From JAAZNO01 sp012798275 (GTDB lineage Bacteria; Chloroflexota; Anaerolineae; B4-G1; SLSP01): DNA of 15,049 bases. The stretch is taken from assembly GCA_035347995.1 (NCBI GenBank), contig DAOPQD010000076.1, forward strand, positions 1 to 15,049, given 5' to 3'. A program made the position numbers and the translations under genes. The notes beneath the pieces are model-generated. The model was not told the DNA's origin, did not search any database, and saw only the letters and a list, made by a program, of their open reading frames with translations. Shown piece after piece: positions 6,352-13,936 of the stretch; the first letter of the stretch is position 1, and every line of letters begins with the position of its first letter.

Positions 6352-7173
6352 ATGATGTGGAAATCCTGGTTGCTGCGGCCTGAAGTGCACGAGGCGGGCG
6401 CGCCGATTTTGGAGGTGAGCCATCTTTCCGTGCGCTATAACGGCCGTGCCGCTCTGGAGGACGTTTCCTTTCGGCTGGACGCCGGGGAACGTCTGGCCGT
6501 GGTAGGGCCGAACGGCGCCGGCAAGAGCACGCTTTTCAAGGTCATCGCGGGGGTACTGCCTCCCACCGCCGGCGAGGTGCAGATCGCGGGTCGCTGCCCC
6601 GGCGGGCACATCTGCATTGCCTATGTGCCGCAGCGCACGCAGGTGGATTGGAGTTTCCCGGTGACGGTGGCGGCGGCGGTGATGATGGGGCGTTACGGGC
6701 GCGTGGGGCTGCTGCGACGGCCGACGCGACAGGATTGGGACTACGTCCGCGCGTGCCTTGAGGTGGTTGGGATGGCTTCTCTCGCGGGGCGACAGATCGG
6801 CGAGCTTTCCGGCGGACAGCAGCAGCGGATGTTCATCGCACGGGCGCTGGCGCAGGAGGCCGAGCTGATGCTGATGGATGAGCCGTTGACGGGGTTAGAC
6901 GTTCCGGCGCAGGAGGACATCTTCCGCGTGCTGGAGACGCTCCGCGCGCGGGGGGTCACGGTGATGGTGGCGACGCATGATCTGCAGCTGGCCGCGGAAC
7001 GTTTCGACCGCGTCATGTTGCTGCGCCAGCGGCTGGTGGGCCTGGGCCTGCCGGACGAAGTCTTCACGCGAGAAAATCTGCAGCAGGCTTACGGCGGGCA
7101 GCTACACTTGATTCAGGCGGAGAATGGCTTGCTGGCGTTGGGTGATACCTGTTGCACGGGGGAATCGGCATGA
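6352..7173 (+). CDS. znuC: Zinc ABC transporter ATP-binding protein
   Basis: This 273-residue ABC ATPase powers the importer from the cytosolic side. It carries Walker A GPNGAGKS (52-59), the Q-loop glutamine Q94 in YVPQ, the signature LSGGQ (152-156), Walker B LMLMDEP with catalytic E177, and the switch histidine H209 in ATHD. About 18 residues precede the first core strand, slightly more than usual. GAGGGAG at 6343-6349 lies close to ATG 6352. The second ATG at 6355 has more comfortable spacing, so the start may be one codon later. The C-terminus contains a CC pair (267-268). The stop overlaps the permease start by 4 bp (ATGA), which indicates coupled translation. The family also transports manganese; zinc is inferred from the regulator and from the ZnuA loop. 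Confidence 0.93.
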   Translation: MMWKSWLLRPEVHEAGAPILEVSHLSVRYNGRAALEDVSFRLDAGERLAVVGPNGAGKSTLFKVIAGVLPPTAGEVQIAGRCPGGHICIAYVPQRTQVDWSFPVTVAAAVMMGRYGRVGLLRRPTRQDWDYVRACLEVVGMASLAGRQIGELSGGQQQRMFIARALAQEAELMLMDEPLTGLDVPAQEDIFRVLETLRARGVTVMVATHDLQLAAERFDRVMLLRQRLVGLGLPDEVFTRENLQQAYGGQLHLIQAENGLLALGDTCCTGESA

Positions 7174-8039
7174 GCGCGGTCTGGCTGTTGCTCACTGAGC
7201 CGCTGCAGTACGCCTTCATGCAGCGGGGGCTGGTGGCCGTGGTGCTCGTGGGCGTCGTCTGCGCCGTCGTGGGCAGCTTTGTGGTGCTGCGCGGGATGGC
7301 GTTCCTGGGGGACGCGCTGGCTCATGCCATTCTGCCCGGCGTGGCGATTGGCTATCTGGTGAACGGCGGCGAGCGCGGGGCGCTTTTCTGGTGGGGATTG
7401 GGCGCGGCAGTGGTGACGGCGTTGGGCATCGGCGCCATCGGCAAGCGCACGGAGGTCAAAGCGGACACGGCCATCGGCATCATCTTTGCGGGGATGTTTG
7501 CGCTCGGCATCGCGCTGATTTCGTCGGTGCGCAGCTACGCGGTGGATCTCTCGCATTTTCTCTTCGGCGATGTGCTGGGCGTTTCGGTGCACGATCTGTG
7601 GCTGACCGGCATGGTGGGGGGGAGCGTCTTGCTCGTGATTCTCGCGCTGTACAAGGAATTCACGGTCCTCTCGTTCGACCCGGTGCTGGCGGTGACGCTG
7701 CGGCTGCCCTCGACGCTGTTGCATTACCTGCTGCTGGTGCTCATCGCGCTGGCGATTGTGGTCTCGTTGCAGACGGTGGGGGTCGCGCTCATGGTGGCGA
7801 TGCTGGTGACGCCTGCAGCGACGGCGTTTTTGTTGACCCGGCGGCTTTCGCGCATGATCGCGCTCGCGGCATTGATAGGGGCGCTGTCGGGCGTCATCGG
7901 CCTGTATTTTTCGTATTACGTCAGTGTGGCCTCCGGTGCGGCGATTGTGCTGGTCTGCACGCTGTTCTTCGTGCTGGCGTTGCTGTTCGCGCCGCAGCGG
8001 GGTCTGGTGTGGCGGAAAAAGGCCGTGCGTGCGGCCTGA
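7170..8039 (+). CDS. znuB: Zinc ABC transporter permease
   Basis: This 289-residue membrane protein of the ABC-3 metal permease family has roughly eight hydrophobic segments. Family signatures include the VLRGMAFLGDALAHAILPG block (about 40-58) and QTVGVALMVAMLVTPAA near residues 203-219. With ZnuC it forms the translocation unit that receives metal from the ZnuA-type lipoprotein. The ATG at 7170 overlaps the znuC stop in ATGA and has GGGGGA upstream; an in-frame TTG at 7152 would add six residues but lacks the coupling signal. The FmdB-type gene follows after 23 bases, suggesting one transcript with the transporter. Confidence 0.93.
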   Translation: MSAVWLLLTEPLQYAFMQRGLVAVVLVGVVCAVVGSFVVLRGMAFLGDALAHAILPGVAIGYLVNGGERGALFWWGLGAAVVTALGIGAIGKRTEVKADTAIGIIFAGMFALGIALISSVRSYAVDLSHFLFGDVLGVSVHDLWLTGMVGGSVLLVILALYKEFTVLSFDPVLAVTLRLPSTLLHYLLLVLIALAIVVSLQTVGVALMVAMLVTPAATAFLLTRRLSRMIALAALIGALSGVIGLYFSYYVSVASGAAIVLVCTLFFVLALLFAPQRGLVWRKKAVRAA

Positions 8040-8062
8040 GGTCGCGCCTGGGGAGGTGTCCC

Positions 8063-8569
8063 ATGCCTATCTACGAGTATTACTGTCCGACATGTGACGC
8101 GCGTTTTCAGCACCTGGCGCGTTCCTTCGACGCCGCGCCGCCGCCCTGTCCGGCATGTGGCAATCCGCACGTGGAGAAGGTGATCTCGCGGGTGCACGTC
8201 GGACGCAGCGAAGCGGCCCGGCGGGAGAGTTTCGACGCGCAGGCGCGGGCGCTCCGTGATGGTGATGCGGACGCGCAGACGGCGGCGCGGTTCTTGCAGG
8301 AGGGTGGGGCGCTGCTGGATGAAGTCGCGCCGCCGACCCTGGATCGGGAGATTTTCCGCGAGATTATGACGCGGCGGGCGGAAGGGGCGCAGGAAAACGA
8401 TTTCGCGGACGTGACGGCGGCGATCCCGTTGCCGCCCCCGCCTGAGGGGCTGGCGAGCCATGCCCATGGACACGAGCACGACCATGAGCATGAGCACGAC
8501 CATGAGCATGAACATCCGGAGAGGCCGAGTCAGCCGCATCACCGCGCGCGCGATTTGGGATGGGGCTAG
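8063..8569 (+). CDS. FmdB-type zinc-ribbon protein with histidine-rich tail
   Basis: This 168-residue protein starts MPIYEYYCPTC, a clear FmdB-family ribbon with C8/C11 and C29/C32, usually found in regulatory or small zinc proteins. The ribbon is followed by a hydrophilic, probably helical middle (about 50-110), a proline run (122-127), and a tail in which every second residue from H133 to H151 is histidine (ten in all), interspersed mostly with Glu/Asp. HH follows at 159-160. Alternating His/acid tails bind zinc, nickel or cobalt in other proteins. Its place at the end of the zinc importer operon suggests a cytosolic zinc buffer or acceptor; this is inference. The start ATG has GGGGAGG upstream at 8050-8056. 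FmdB proteins are usually shorter, and the His tail is not a general property of the family. Confidence 0.85.
   Translation: MPIYEYYCPTCDARFQHLARSFDAAPPPCPACGNPHVEKVISRVHVGRSEAARRESFDAQARALRDGDADAQTAARFLQEGGALLDEVAPPTLDREIFREIMTRRAEGAQENDFADVTAAIPLPPPPEGLASHAHGHEHDHEHEHDHEHEHPERPSQPHHRARDLGWG
8474..8509 (+). repeat. Tandem 18-bp repeat encoding the His/acid tail
   Basis: The unit GAGCACGACCATGAGCAT occurs twice in direct succession, at 8474-8491 and 8492-8509, without mismatch; a partial copy follows. Each copy encodes EHDHEH. The exact identity suggests recent duplication by replication slippage, so tail length may vary between strains. Confidence 0.9.
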
Positions 8570-8599
8570 GCCCTTCAGCCTGGTGTTTTATCGGCATTT

Positions 8600-8632
8600 C
8601 CAGCGAGCGCGGAATCTCTCCGCGCTCGCTGG
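8600..8632. terminator. Hairpin between convergent fmdB-type gene and der
   Basis: The 14-bp arms at 8600-8613 and 8619-8632 are perfect reverse complements with a five-base loop (ATCTC). The GC-rich stem is flanked on both sides by GCATTT-like sequence (GGCATTT before, GGCATTT after). No long U run follows in either direction, so termination is likely but not of textbook form. The position between two converging stop codons supports a shared terminator. Confidence 0.7.
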
Positions 8633-8649
8633 CATTTCAGGCGTGGCGC

Positions 8650-10059
8650 TCAGCGCTGGCGTTTTCCCTGGCGCGCGTCTTTCTCTTTCTTGTGCGCTCT
8701 GAACACGAGACGAATCGGCGTCCCGGGGAAAGCGTAGATCGCCCGAATGCGGTTTTCCAGATAGCGCTGATAGGAGAAGTGCACGAGCGCCGGATCGTTG
8801 ACCGAGAGGGCGAACGTCGGCGGGGCGACGCCGACCTGGCTGGCGTAGTAGATCTTGAGTTTGCGGCCCTGGACGCTGGCCGGCGCGTGTTCGACGAGGG
8901 CGCGCTGGAGCGTGTCATTGAGCTCGCCGGTGGGGATGCGCTCGTAGCGGGCCGCGGCGACTTGGAGGGCGGTCGGCAGCACGCGCTCCACCCGCAAGCC
9001 GGTGAGCGCCGAGATGAACAGCACCGGAATGTAGGGCATGAATTTCAGGTCCTCGCGCACTTGCGCTTCGAACTCGGCCGTCTCGCGCCGGGCGGCGGGG
9101 GGCACGGCATCCCATTTGTTCACGAGCACGACCGCGCTCACGCCCTGCTCGGCGATGAGGCCGGCGATGTGCAGGTCTTGCGCCGTGATGCCCTCGACGG
9201 CGTCAATGAGCAACAGGGCGACGTCGGCCCGTTCGGTGGCTTTGGCAGCCCGCAGGACGCTGTATTTTTCCACCCCCGCTTCGATTTTCCCCCGTCGGCG
9301 GATGCCTGCCGTGTCAACCAGGATCACCCGCTGTCCTTCCCAAAGTATTTCCGTGTCCAGCATGTCGCGGGTGGTGCCGGCGACGGGGCTGACGATGGCG
9401 CGTTCCTCGCCGACCAGCCGGTTGAGCAGTGAGGACTTGCCGACGTTGGGACGTCCCAGGATCGCGATCCGCACCGCGTCCTCTGCGGGCGCCGGTTCGA
9501 GCTCTTCGGGCGGCAGCAGCTTCACGATGAGGTCGAGCAGATCGGCGACGCCGCGTCCGTGCAGCGCGGAGATGGTGTGGACTTCATCGAAGCCCAACTC
9601 GTAGAACTCGTAGGCCTGTTGCTCGCGGCGGTCGCTATCGGTCTTGTTGGCGACGAGCAACACGGGTTTGTCGGTGCGACGGAGCAGCTCGGCGACTTCC
9701 TGATCGGCGGCGGTCAGACCCGTGGAGGCGTCGGTGAGGAACAGCACGACATCCGCTTCGGCGATGGCCTGTTCGGCCTGGGCGCGGATGAGGGGAATGA
9801 AGGCGGCGGAGTCTTCCAGCAACGGGGTTTCGGGCCCCGGCCGTCGTCCTGCTTCTACGGTGCTGGGCAGCACTTCGATGCCGCCCGTGTCCACCAGCAT
9901 GAAGGTGCGACCGTTCCATTCCGCTTCGGCGATGATGCGATCGCGCGTCGTGCCGGGAATGTCACTCACCACCGCTCGCCGCTGGCCGATCAGACGGTTG
10001 AAGAAGGTGGACTTGCCCACGTTGGGGCGTCCGACAATGGCAACATAGGGTTTCGACAT
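8650..10059 (-). CDS. der: Double-GTPase ribosome assembly factor Der (EngA)
   Basis: This 469-residue GTPase assists maturation of the 50S ribosomal subunit. It has two G domains and a C-terminal KH-like domain. The first carries GRPNVGKS (10-17), DTGG (57-60) and NKTD (138-141). The second carries GRPNVGKS (202-209), DTAG (249-252) and NKWD (314-317). The KH-like domain spans about 360-455, and the tail is basic. Between DTGG and the following IRAQAEQAI helix the sequence is longer than usual (about 61-90, including GRRPGPETP), an insertion in the switch II area. ATG 10059 is chosen because the family N-terminus MSKPYVAIVGRPNVGKS begins there and AGAGGAAA precedes it; the frame continues upstream without family similarity. 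Confidence 0.97.
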   Translation of the reverse strand: MSKPYVAIVGRPNVGKSTFFNRLIGQRRAVVSDIPGTTRDRIIAEAEWNGRTFMLVDTGGIEVLPSTVEAGRRPGPETPLLEDSAAFIPLIRAQAEQAIAEADVVLFLTDASTGLTAADQEVAELLRRTDKPVLLVANKTDSDRREQQAYEFYELGFDEVHTISALHGRGVADLLDLIVKLLPPEELEPAPAEDAVRIAILGRPNVGKSSLLNRLVGEERAIVSPVAGTTRDMLDTEILWEGQRVILVDTAGIRRRGKIEAGVEKYSVLRAAKATERADVALLLIDAVEGITAQDLHIAGLIAEQGVSAVVLVNKWDAVPPAARRETAEFEAQVREDLKFMPYIPVLFISALTGLRVERVLPTALQVAAARYERIPTGELNDTLQRALVEHAPASVQGRKLKIYYASQVGVAPPTFALSVNDPALVHFSYQRYLENRIRAIYAFPGTPIRLVFRAHKKEKDARQGKRQR

Positions 10060-10108
10060 GTTTTCCTCTGACTGGCGCGCCTGACACGCGCTATGACGTG
10101 ATGGTTTG

Positions 10109-10117
10109 ATTATACCA
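10109..10117 (-). promoter_or_regulatory. Extended -10 promoter of der
   Basis: On the minus strand TATAAT (10114-10109) is preceded by TGG (10117-10115), a perfect extended -10 that works without a strong -35; none is obvious. The start would lie near 10102, about 43 bases before the der ATG. It lies downstream of the histidine kinase stop, so der has its own promoter. Confidence 0.7.
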
Positions 10118-10168
10118 CGGGGAGCGCGGTGCTGAATGGGAGTGGAACTGGCGGCCCAAGAGGGAGCG

Positions 10169-12079
10169 TCAGAGGCATTTGGGCAGCAGGATGGAAAAGC
10201 AGCTGCCCTGGTCAATGACGCTTTCGACCCAGATCCGCCCGCGATGGTGCTCGATGATGGATTTCACGATAGTCAATCCCAGGCCGACGCCGCGAATGCT
10301 TTCGGTTTCGGGGGTGATGACGCGGTAGAAGCGCTCGAAAATGTGTGCCTGATCGGCAAGGGGAATCCCGAAGCCGGTGTCTCTGATGCGGATCAGGATG
10401 TGTTCCCCCTGATCTTGCACCTCAAGCGCGACCTCTCCGCCGGGGCGATTGTACCGGATGGCGTTGTCCACGATTTTGCCGAGGGCCTGCTGCAAGCGGT
10501 AGGCATTGCCTCGCACGCACAGCGAGGTGGGAGGGAGAGTCAGCTGCAGCGTGAGGTCGGCCTTCTGCGCCTGGGGCCGGTACTGTTCCTCGATGTCTTG
10601 GAGCAGCTGTCCCAGCTGCAGGTCCGTCATAGGCATGTCGTATTCGGCTTCGATGCGTCCCAGATCGAGCAGGTCGGTGATCAGGTCGGTAATATCGGCG
10701 AGACTGTTGAGCGCTTTGTGCACGAAAGCGCGCTGCATTTCGTTGAGGGGGCCGGCGCGGTCGAGGAGCATCACATAACCCTGGATGGTGGTGAGTGGCG
10801 TGCGCAGGTCATGTGAAACGGTTTGGACAAATTCCGTCTTGATCCGGTCGAGCTCCTTCATCTGGGTGATGTCCTGCATCACGATCACACGCCCCAGATG
10901 GGAGACGGAGGTGATTTGCGCGTTCATCACCCTGCCGCCGGGCAGGATGATTTCGCCCTTGGGGGAATCGAGGCCTTCGAGGGCTTGATGGAACAACTCC
11001 CGTAATTGGGCATGGTGAAGCACGTCGAGGAAGGGCTTGCCGGCAGCGTCATCGGGGATGGCAAACGCTTCGGCGGCGGTGCGGCTCCACAACAGCAGGC
11101 CCTCGCGCTCATCGGTGATGAGGACGGCCTCTGTGGCGCGTTGCATGATGCTGCGCAGGCGGTGTTGCTCGCGTTCGACCTCGCTGAAGAGCCGGGCATT
11201 TTCCACGGCAATGGCGGTGTAGTCGGCAATGGCCGATAGCGTGAAGAGCTGTGACTCCGTGAACTCGCCCTGACGCTGTCGGTTGATCACACCCAGCACG
11301 CCGACCGTGCCGCCGCCCGGCTGAAGCACCGGCAGATAGAGGAGCGACTGGACCAGATTCCCCGTAGACAGGCGTGTTTCCCGCTTCAGCATCACCGGCC
11401 GGCCGGATTGGAGCACGCGCTCGGCGATGGGGTCCTGGGTCAGTGTGTGTTGAGGCGCGATTTCCGGGCCGTTGAACCGATGGGTGGCGCGCAGGTAGAG
11501 GTCCCCCTCTTCTTGCAGGATGATGAGGCCCTCCTCGGCGCGCGTGAGGTTGACGGCGGTACTCACGACGCGCGGCAGCACTTCGTCGAGGCGGAGGGAA
11601 GCCGCGATGGTTCGGCCGATGGTGTAGATGACGTTGAGTTCTTGCAGGCGTTGATCGAGGCGCTGTTGAGCGGTGGCGAGTTGCTGCTCCAGGTCGGCTT
11701 TGTGCAGGTAGAGCGGCGCGTTGCTGAGGGCCGTACTGAGCGTCGTCCGATTTTCGTCGCTGAGATAGGGGGCGGTGAGAACGCCCAGAATGTGCAGATT
11801 CGCCAGCAGGGGATTGAGCGCCTTGAGTGGCAGGGCGTCAGGCGCCAGCAGCACGACCGACAGGGATTGTAACGGCGCCAGGTCCAGCAACTGCAAGGGC
11901 CCGCCGTCCAACAGGGTCACATCGAGGAACACCAGCAATGCCGGCGGCGGGGCTGCAGTTGCACCCAGCGCTTTAAGCGTTGGGAGGACTTCGACCTCGT
12001 AGGCCGACGGCAGCAGGGCCCGGAGGGTCTGTTCCACATCCGGGTCATGGGTGATGATCAAGACCCGCTGCGAATGCAT
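10169..12079 (-). CDS. Soluble GAF/PAS hybrid-type histidine kinase
   Basis: This 636-residue sensor kinase has no transmembrane segment. Residues 1-115 resemble a receiver fold but are degenerate: the acidic pair is T10/H11, with D12 next to it, and the conserved lysine position reads TAP (102-104), although D53 is kept at the phospho-acceptor position. A coiled region follows (about 125-150), then a GAF domain (about 150-295) and a PAS domain (about 305-405). The HisKA helix has phospho-acceptor H423 in SHDLRTPL, and the ATPase domain has N539, DTGFGIP (567-573) and GVGLGL (597-602). It should sense a cytosolic signal and phosphorylate a regulator encoded elsewhere, since none is in the window. 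AGGGGA lies eight bases before ATG 12079. The leader is long and contains three hairpins. Confidence 0.92.
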   Translation of the reverse strand: MHSQRVLIITHDPDVEQTLRALLPSAYEVEVLPTLKALGATAAPPPALLVFLDVTLLDGGPLQLLDLAPLQSLSVVLLAPDALPLKALNPLLANLHILGVLTAPYLSDENRTTLSTALSNAPLYLHKADLEQQLATAQQRLDQRLQELNVIYTIGRTIAASLRLDEVLPRVVSTAVNLTRAEEGLIILQEEGDLYLRATHRFNGPEIAPQHTLTQDPIAERVLQSGRPVMLKRETRLSTGNLVQSLLYLPVLQPGGGTVGVLGVINRQRQGEFTESQLFTLSAIADYTAIAVENARLFSEVEREQHRLRSIMQRATEAVLITDEREGLLLWSRTAAEAFAIPDDAAGKPFLDVLHHAQLRELFHQALEGLDSPKGEIILPGGRVMNAQITSVSHLGRVIVMQDITQMKELDRIKTEFVQTVSHDLRTPLTTIQGYVMLLDRAGPLNEMQRAFVHKALNSLADITDLITDLLDLGRIEAEYDMPMTDLQLGQLLQDIEEQYRPQAQKADLTLQLTLPPTSLCVRGNAYRLQQALGKIVDNAIRYNRPGGEVALEVQDQGEHILIRIRDTGFGIPLADQAHIFERFYRVITPETESIRGVGLGLTIVKSIIEHHRGRIWVESVIDQGSCFSILLPKCL

Positions 12080-12094
12080 TCTGGCATTCCCCTG

Positions 12095-12179
12095 AAAGTC
12101 TCCCCGACTTTAACGCCGCTGCGCCCCGTAGCGCGAACTATGGCTTGCATGAAGCGCCGGTAGCGCAGCCTTTAGTTCG
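12095..12179 (-). promoter_or_regulatory. Structured leader of the histidine kinase gene: three hairpins
   Basis: In the direction of the kinase gene, three inverted repeats follow one another. Stem 1 pairs CGAACTA (12179-12173 in minus sense) with TAGTTCG (12140-12134), continuing inward through GGCT/AGCC and GCGC/GCGC around a five-base loop. Stem 2 is CGCTACG/CGCAGCG (12133-12117), with one G/U-type or mismatched pair. Stem 3 is AAAGTC/GACTTT (12111-12095), just before the AGGGGA ribosome site. The predicted transcript start near 12240 places all three in the leader. They could act as a cis-regulatory RNA, or stem 1 could be a dispersed palindromic repeat. I do not recognise a known riboswitch class. 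Confidence 0.45.
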
Positions 12180-12246
12180 TCCCTTGGTTTCAATCGCAAT
12201 CTTCTTGGACAACCTGCTCCGAGAAATCAGACTGAGATTACAAACA

Positions 12247-12274
12247 ATTATAGCCCATTTCCAACCAAACGCAA
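12247..12274 (-). promoter_or_regulatory. Promoter of the histidine kinase gene
   Basis: On the minus strand TATAAT (12252-12247) is a perfect -10, with TTGCGT (12274-12269) as a modest -35 at 16 bp. The predicted start near 12240 leaves a leader of about 160 bases. It diverges from the holin-like gene promoter about 60 bp away. Confidence 0.6.
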
Positions 12275-12312
12275 CTCGAGCCCCGCAACTTCTTGTATTG
12301 ACTGCCGTAGTG

Positions 12313-12318
12313 TATAAT
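12313..12318 (+). promoter_or_regulatory. -10 of the holin-like membrane protein gene
   Basis: A perfect TATAAT occurs at 12313-12318. The nearby TTGACT (12298-12303) is only nine bases away and cannot be its -35; TTCTTG at 17 bp is poor. Transcription would start near 12325, about 56 bases before the ATG. Confidence 0.5.
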
Positions 12319-12380
12319 AGATGACGACTGCAGTGCGGGGTCGGACATCAAGATCATCAATCTTTCAAAGGGAGGTACGT

Positions 12381-12752
12381 ATGAAACTGCTCATCCGTTG
12401 GGCGATCAGCGCTTTTTCGATTTATGTCGCCGATTGGCTGGTGTCGGGCATTCGCGTGGAGAACGACGGTTGGTGGCTTTACGCCGTCATGGCGGTGATT
12501 CTGGGACTGGTCAATGCTTTCATCCGACCGATCCTGAAGTTGCTTACCTGCCCGTTGATCATCCTCACGTTGGGACTTTTCACGCTGGTGATCAATGGCC
12601 TTTCGCTGTGGGCGGCGGCGGGGCTGGCCAATGTTTTCGGCGTTGGCTTTTTTGTGGACGGGTTCTGGTCGGCATTTTTCGGCGCTCTCATCATCAGCAT
12701 TGTCAGCGTCTTGTTGAACACCTTCGTCAAGGACCAAGACAAGGAGAAGTGA
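12381..12752 (+). CDS. Phage holin superfamily IV-like membrane protein
   Basis: This 123-residue hydrophobic protein has four predicted membrane helices (about 5-24, 31-52, 56-86 and 93-117) and a charged C-terminal KDQDKEK. The motif NAFIRPILKLLTCPL between helices 2 and 3 is characteristic of the small bacterial family annotated as phage holin family IV (PF04020). These genes are common in chromosomes without phage context, as here, and their function is not established. I see no lysin or other phage gene nearby. ATG 12381 has GGGAGGT upstream; a longer in-frame start at 12321 lacks one. The gene is followed by a terminator and has its own promoter, so it appears monocistronic. Confidence 0.88.
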   Translation: MKLLIRWAISAFSIYVADWLVSGIRVENDGWWLYAVMAVILGLVNAFIRPILKLLTCPLIILTLGLFTLVINGLSLWAAAGLANVFGVGFFVDGFWSAFFGALIISIVSVLLNTFVKDQDKEK

Positions 12753-12791
12753 CCGCGCGAATTTGTCCGCCGGATTGAGTGTGTCCCTGCA

Positions 12792-12831
12792 GGCGGCTCC
12801 TGGCATTCACGCCGGGAGCCGCCTTGTTGTT
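12792..12831 (+). terminator. Intrinsic terminator of the holin-like gene
   Basis: A 13-bp stem (12792-12804 with 12811-12823; one G/T pair) encloses a six-base loop ATTCAC and is followed by TTGTTGTT. The M42 gene -35 (12830-12835) begins within this T-rich tail, so the terminator of one gene abuts the promoter of the next. Confidence 0.85.
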
Positions 12832-12858
12832 GGCGTTCCGCTTTGATGGGGATATACT
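12830..12858 (+). promoter_or_regulatory. Promoter of the M42 peptidase-truD pair
   Basis: TTGGCG (12830-12835) and TATACT (12853-12858) are separated by 17 bp. Transcription would start near 12865, 31 bases before the ATG at 12896, and the leader carries AGGAGG at 12881-12886. Confidence 0.75.
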
Positions 12859-12895
12859 TGAATCGCATCGCATCAGCTTCAGGAGGTGCCTGACC

Positions 12896-13936
12896 ATGAT
12901 TCCTGCGATCCCTGTGACTGAAATGGTTGATTTTCTGGTGCAGTTGCTCAAGACCCCCAGCCCTACCGGCGACACGGAGGCGGCGCTGGCTTATGTGCAG
13001 GCGAGCTTCGCCGCGCTGCCGGTCACCTTCATGCGCCCGCGCAAGGGTGGCCTGGTCTGCACCTGGGACGGCGACCCGGCGCTTCCCCGCGCGTTGACGG
13101 CTCACGTGGACACCCTCGGCGCGATGGTGCAACGCCTCAAGAGCGATGGGCGACTGTTGCTCACCCCCATCGGCAACTTCGACTGGCATTCCATCGAAAC
13201 GGAGGGCTGTACCGTCTTCACCGGGGATGGACGGGCCTACCGGGGGAGCATTTTGCCCCTCAAAGCCTCAGTGCATATTTATGGACCGGAGGCGCGGCAG
13301 TTGGAGCGGGTGGCGGAGAACTATGAGGTGCGTCTGGATGCCCGGGTGGACTCTGAAGAGGAGACCTGGGAGCTGGGCATTCGACCGGGGGATTTCGTCG
13401 CCTTCGACCCGCGCGTGGAGGTGAACGACGGCTTCATCCGCTCGCGGCACCTGGACGACAAAGCCGGCGTGGCCTGCATCTACGGCGCGCTGCTGGCGTT
13501 GCAGCGGGCGGGGCTCGCGCCGCGGCACCGCCTGGAGGTGCTGATCTCCGGCTATGAGGAAGTGGGGCACGGCGCGGCGACCGGCCTGGCGGCGGATACG
13601 GCGGAGCTCGTCGCTGTGGACATGGCGGCGGCGGGCGACCTGCAGAACTCGGACGAGTTCAGTGTGGGCATCTGCGCTAAGGATTCTGGAGGCCCCTATC
13701 ACCTGGGCCTGCGCCGTCACCTGGAGACGCTGGCAACCGCGCACGCGATCCCCTTCCACACCGACATTTATCCTTTCTATGGCTCGGATGGTGAGGTGGC
13801 GTGGCGGGCGGGTGCCGATCTCAAGGTGGCGCTCATCGGGCCGGGCGTGGACGCTTCTCATTCCTACGAACGCACGCACGCTGATTCGCTGGAAGCGACG
13901 GCGCGCCTCATTGCGGCCTATCTGCTTTCGGAGTGA
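12896..13936 (+). CDS. M42 family metallopeptidase/hydrolase
   Basis: This 346-residue protein has the layout of M42 (FrvX-like) dinuclear metal aminopeptidases. Visible metal and catalytic residues are H70 and D72 (AHVDTLG), D187 (RHLDDKAG), E221/E222 (GYEEVGHG), D242 (VAVDMA), and the C-terminal HSYERTH (H322/H328). Residues about 73-180 form the family's inserted domain. Such enzymes release N-terminal residues from peptides; some members instead belong to osmolyte-linked clusters, and the substrate cannot be read from the sequence. AGGAGG lies nine bases before ATG 12896; the frame extends upstream without an RBS. The stop overlaps the GTG start of truD (GTGA), so the two are probably translated together. 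No functional link between them is apparent. Confidence 0.88.
   Translation: MIPAIPVTEMVDFLVQLLKTPSPTGDTEAALAYVQASFAALPVTFMRPRKGGLVCTWDGDPALPRALTAHVDTLGAMVQRLKSDGRLLLTPIGNFDWHSIETEGCTVFTGDGRAYRGSILPLKASVHIYGPEARQLERVAENYEVRLDARVDSEEETWELGIRPGDFVAFDPRVEVNDGFIRSRHLDDKAGVACIYGALLALQRAGLAPRHRLEVLISGYEEVGHGAATGLAADTAELVAVDMAAAGDLQNSDEFSVGICAKDSGGPYHLGLRRHLETLATAHAIPFHTDIYPFYGSDGEVAWRAGADLKVALIGPGVDASHSYERTHADSLEATARLIAAYLLSE

Noticed and set aside
5177..6352. A 391-codon open frame on the minus strand opposite znuA
   Set aside because: It lies entirely opposite the zur-znuA region, which has clear family motifs. The translation is rich in Arg, His and Gln with no recognisable domain, as expected for an antisense frame of GC-rich coding DNA.
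8560..9432. A 290-codon plus-strand frame opposite der
   Set aside because: It overlaps the conserved second G domain and C-terminus of Der, and its translation has no family motif. It is a composition-driven shadow.
12298..12303. TTGACT as -35 of the holin-like gene
   Set aside because: The spacing to TATAAT at 12313 is only nine bases, too short for sigma-70 promoters.
12381..12752. Prophage remnant indicated by a holin-like gene
   Set aside because: No lysin, integrase, attachment site or structural phage gene is nearby, and this family is common in chromosomes as a stand-alone membrane protein.
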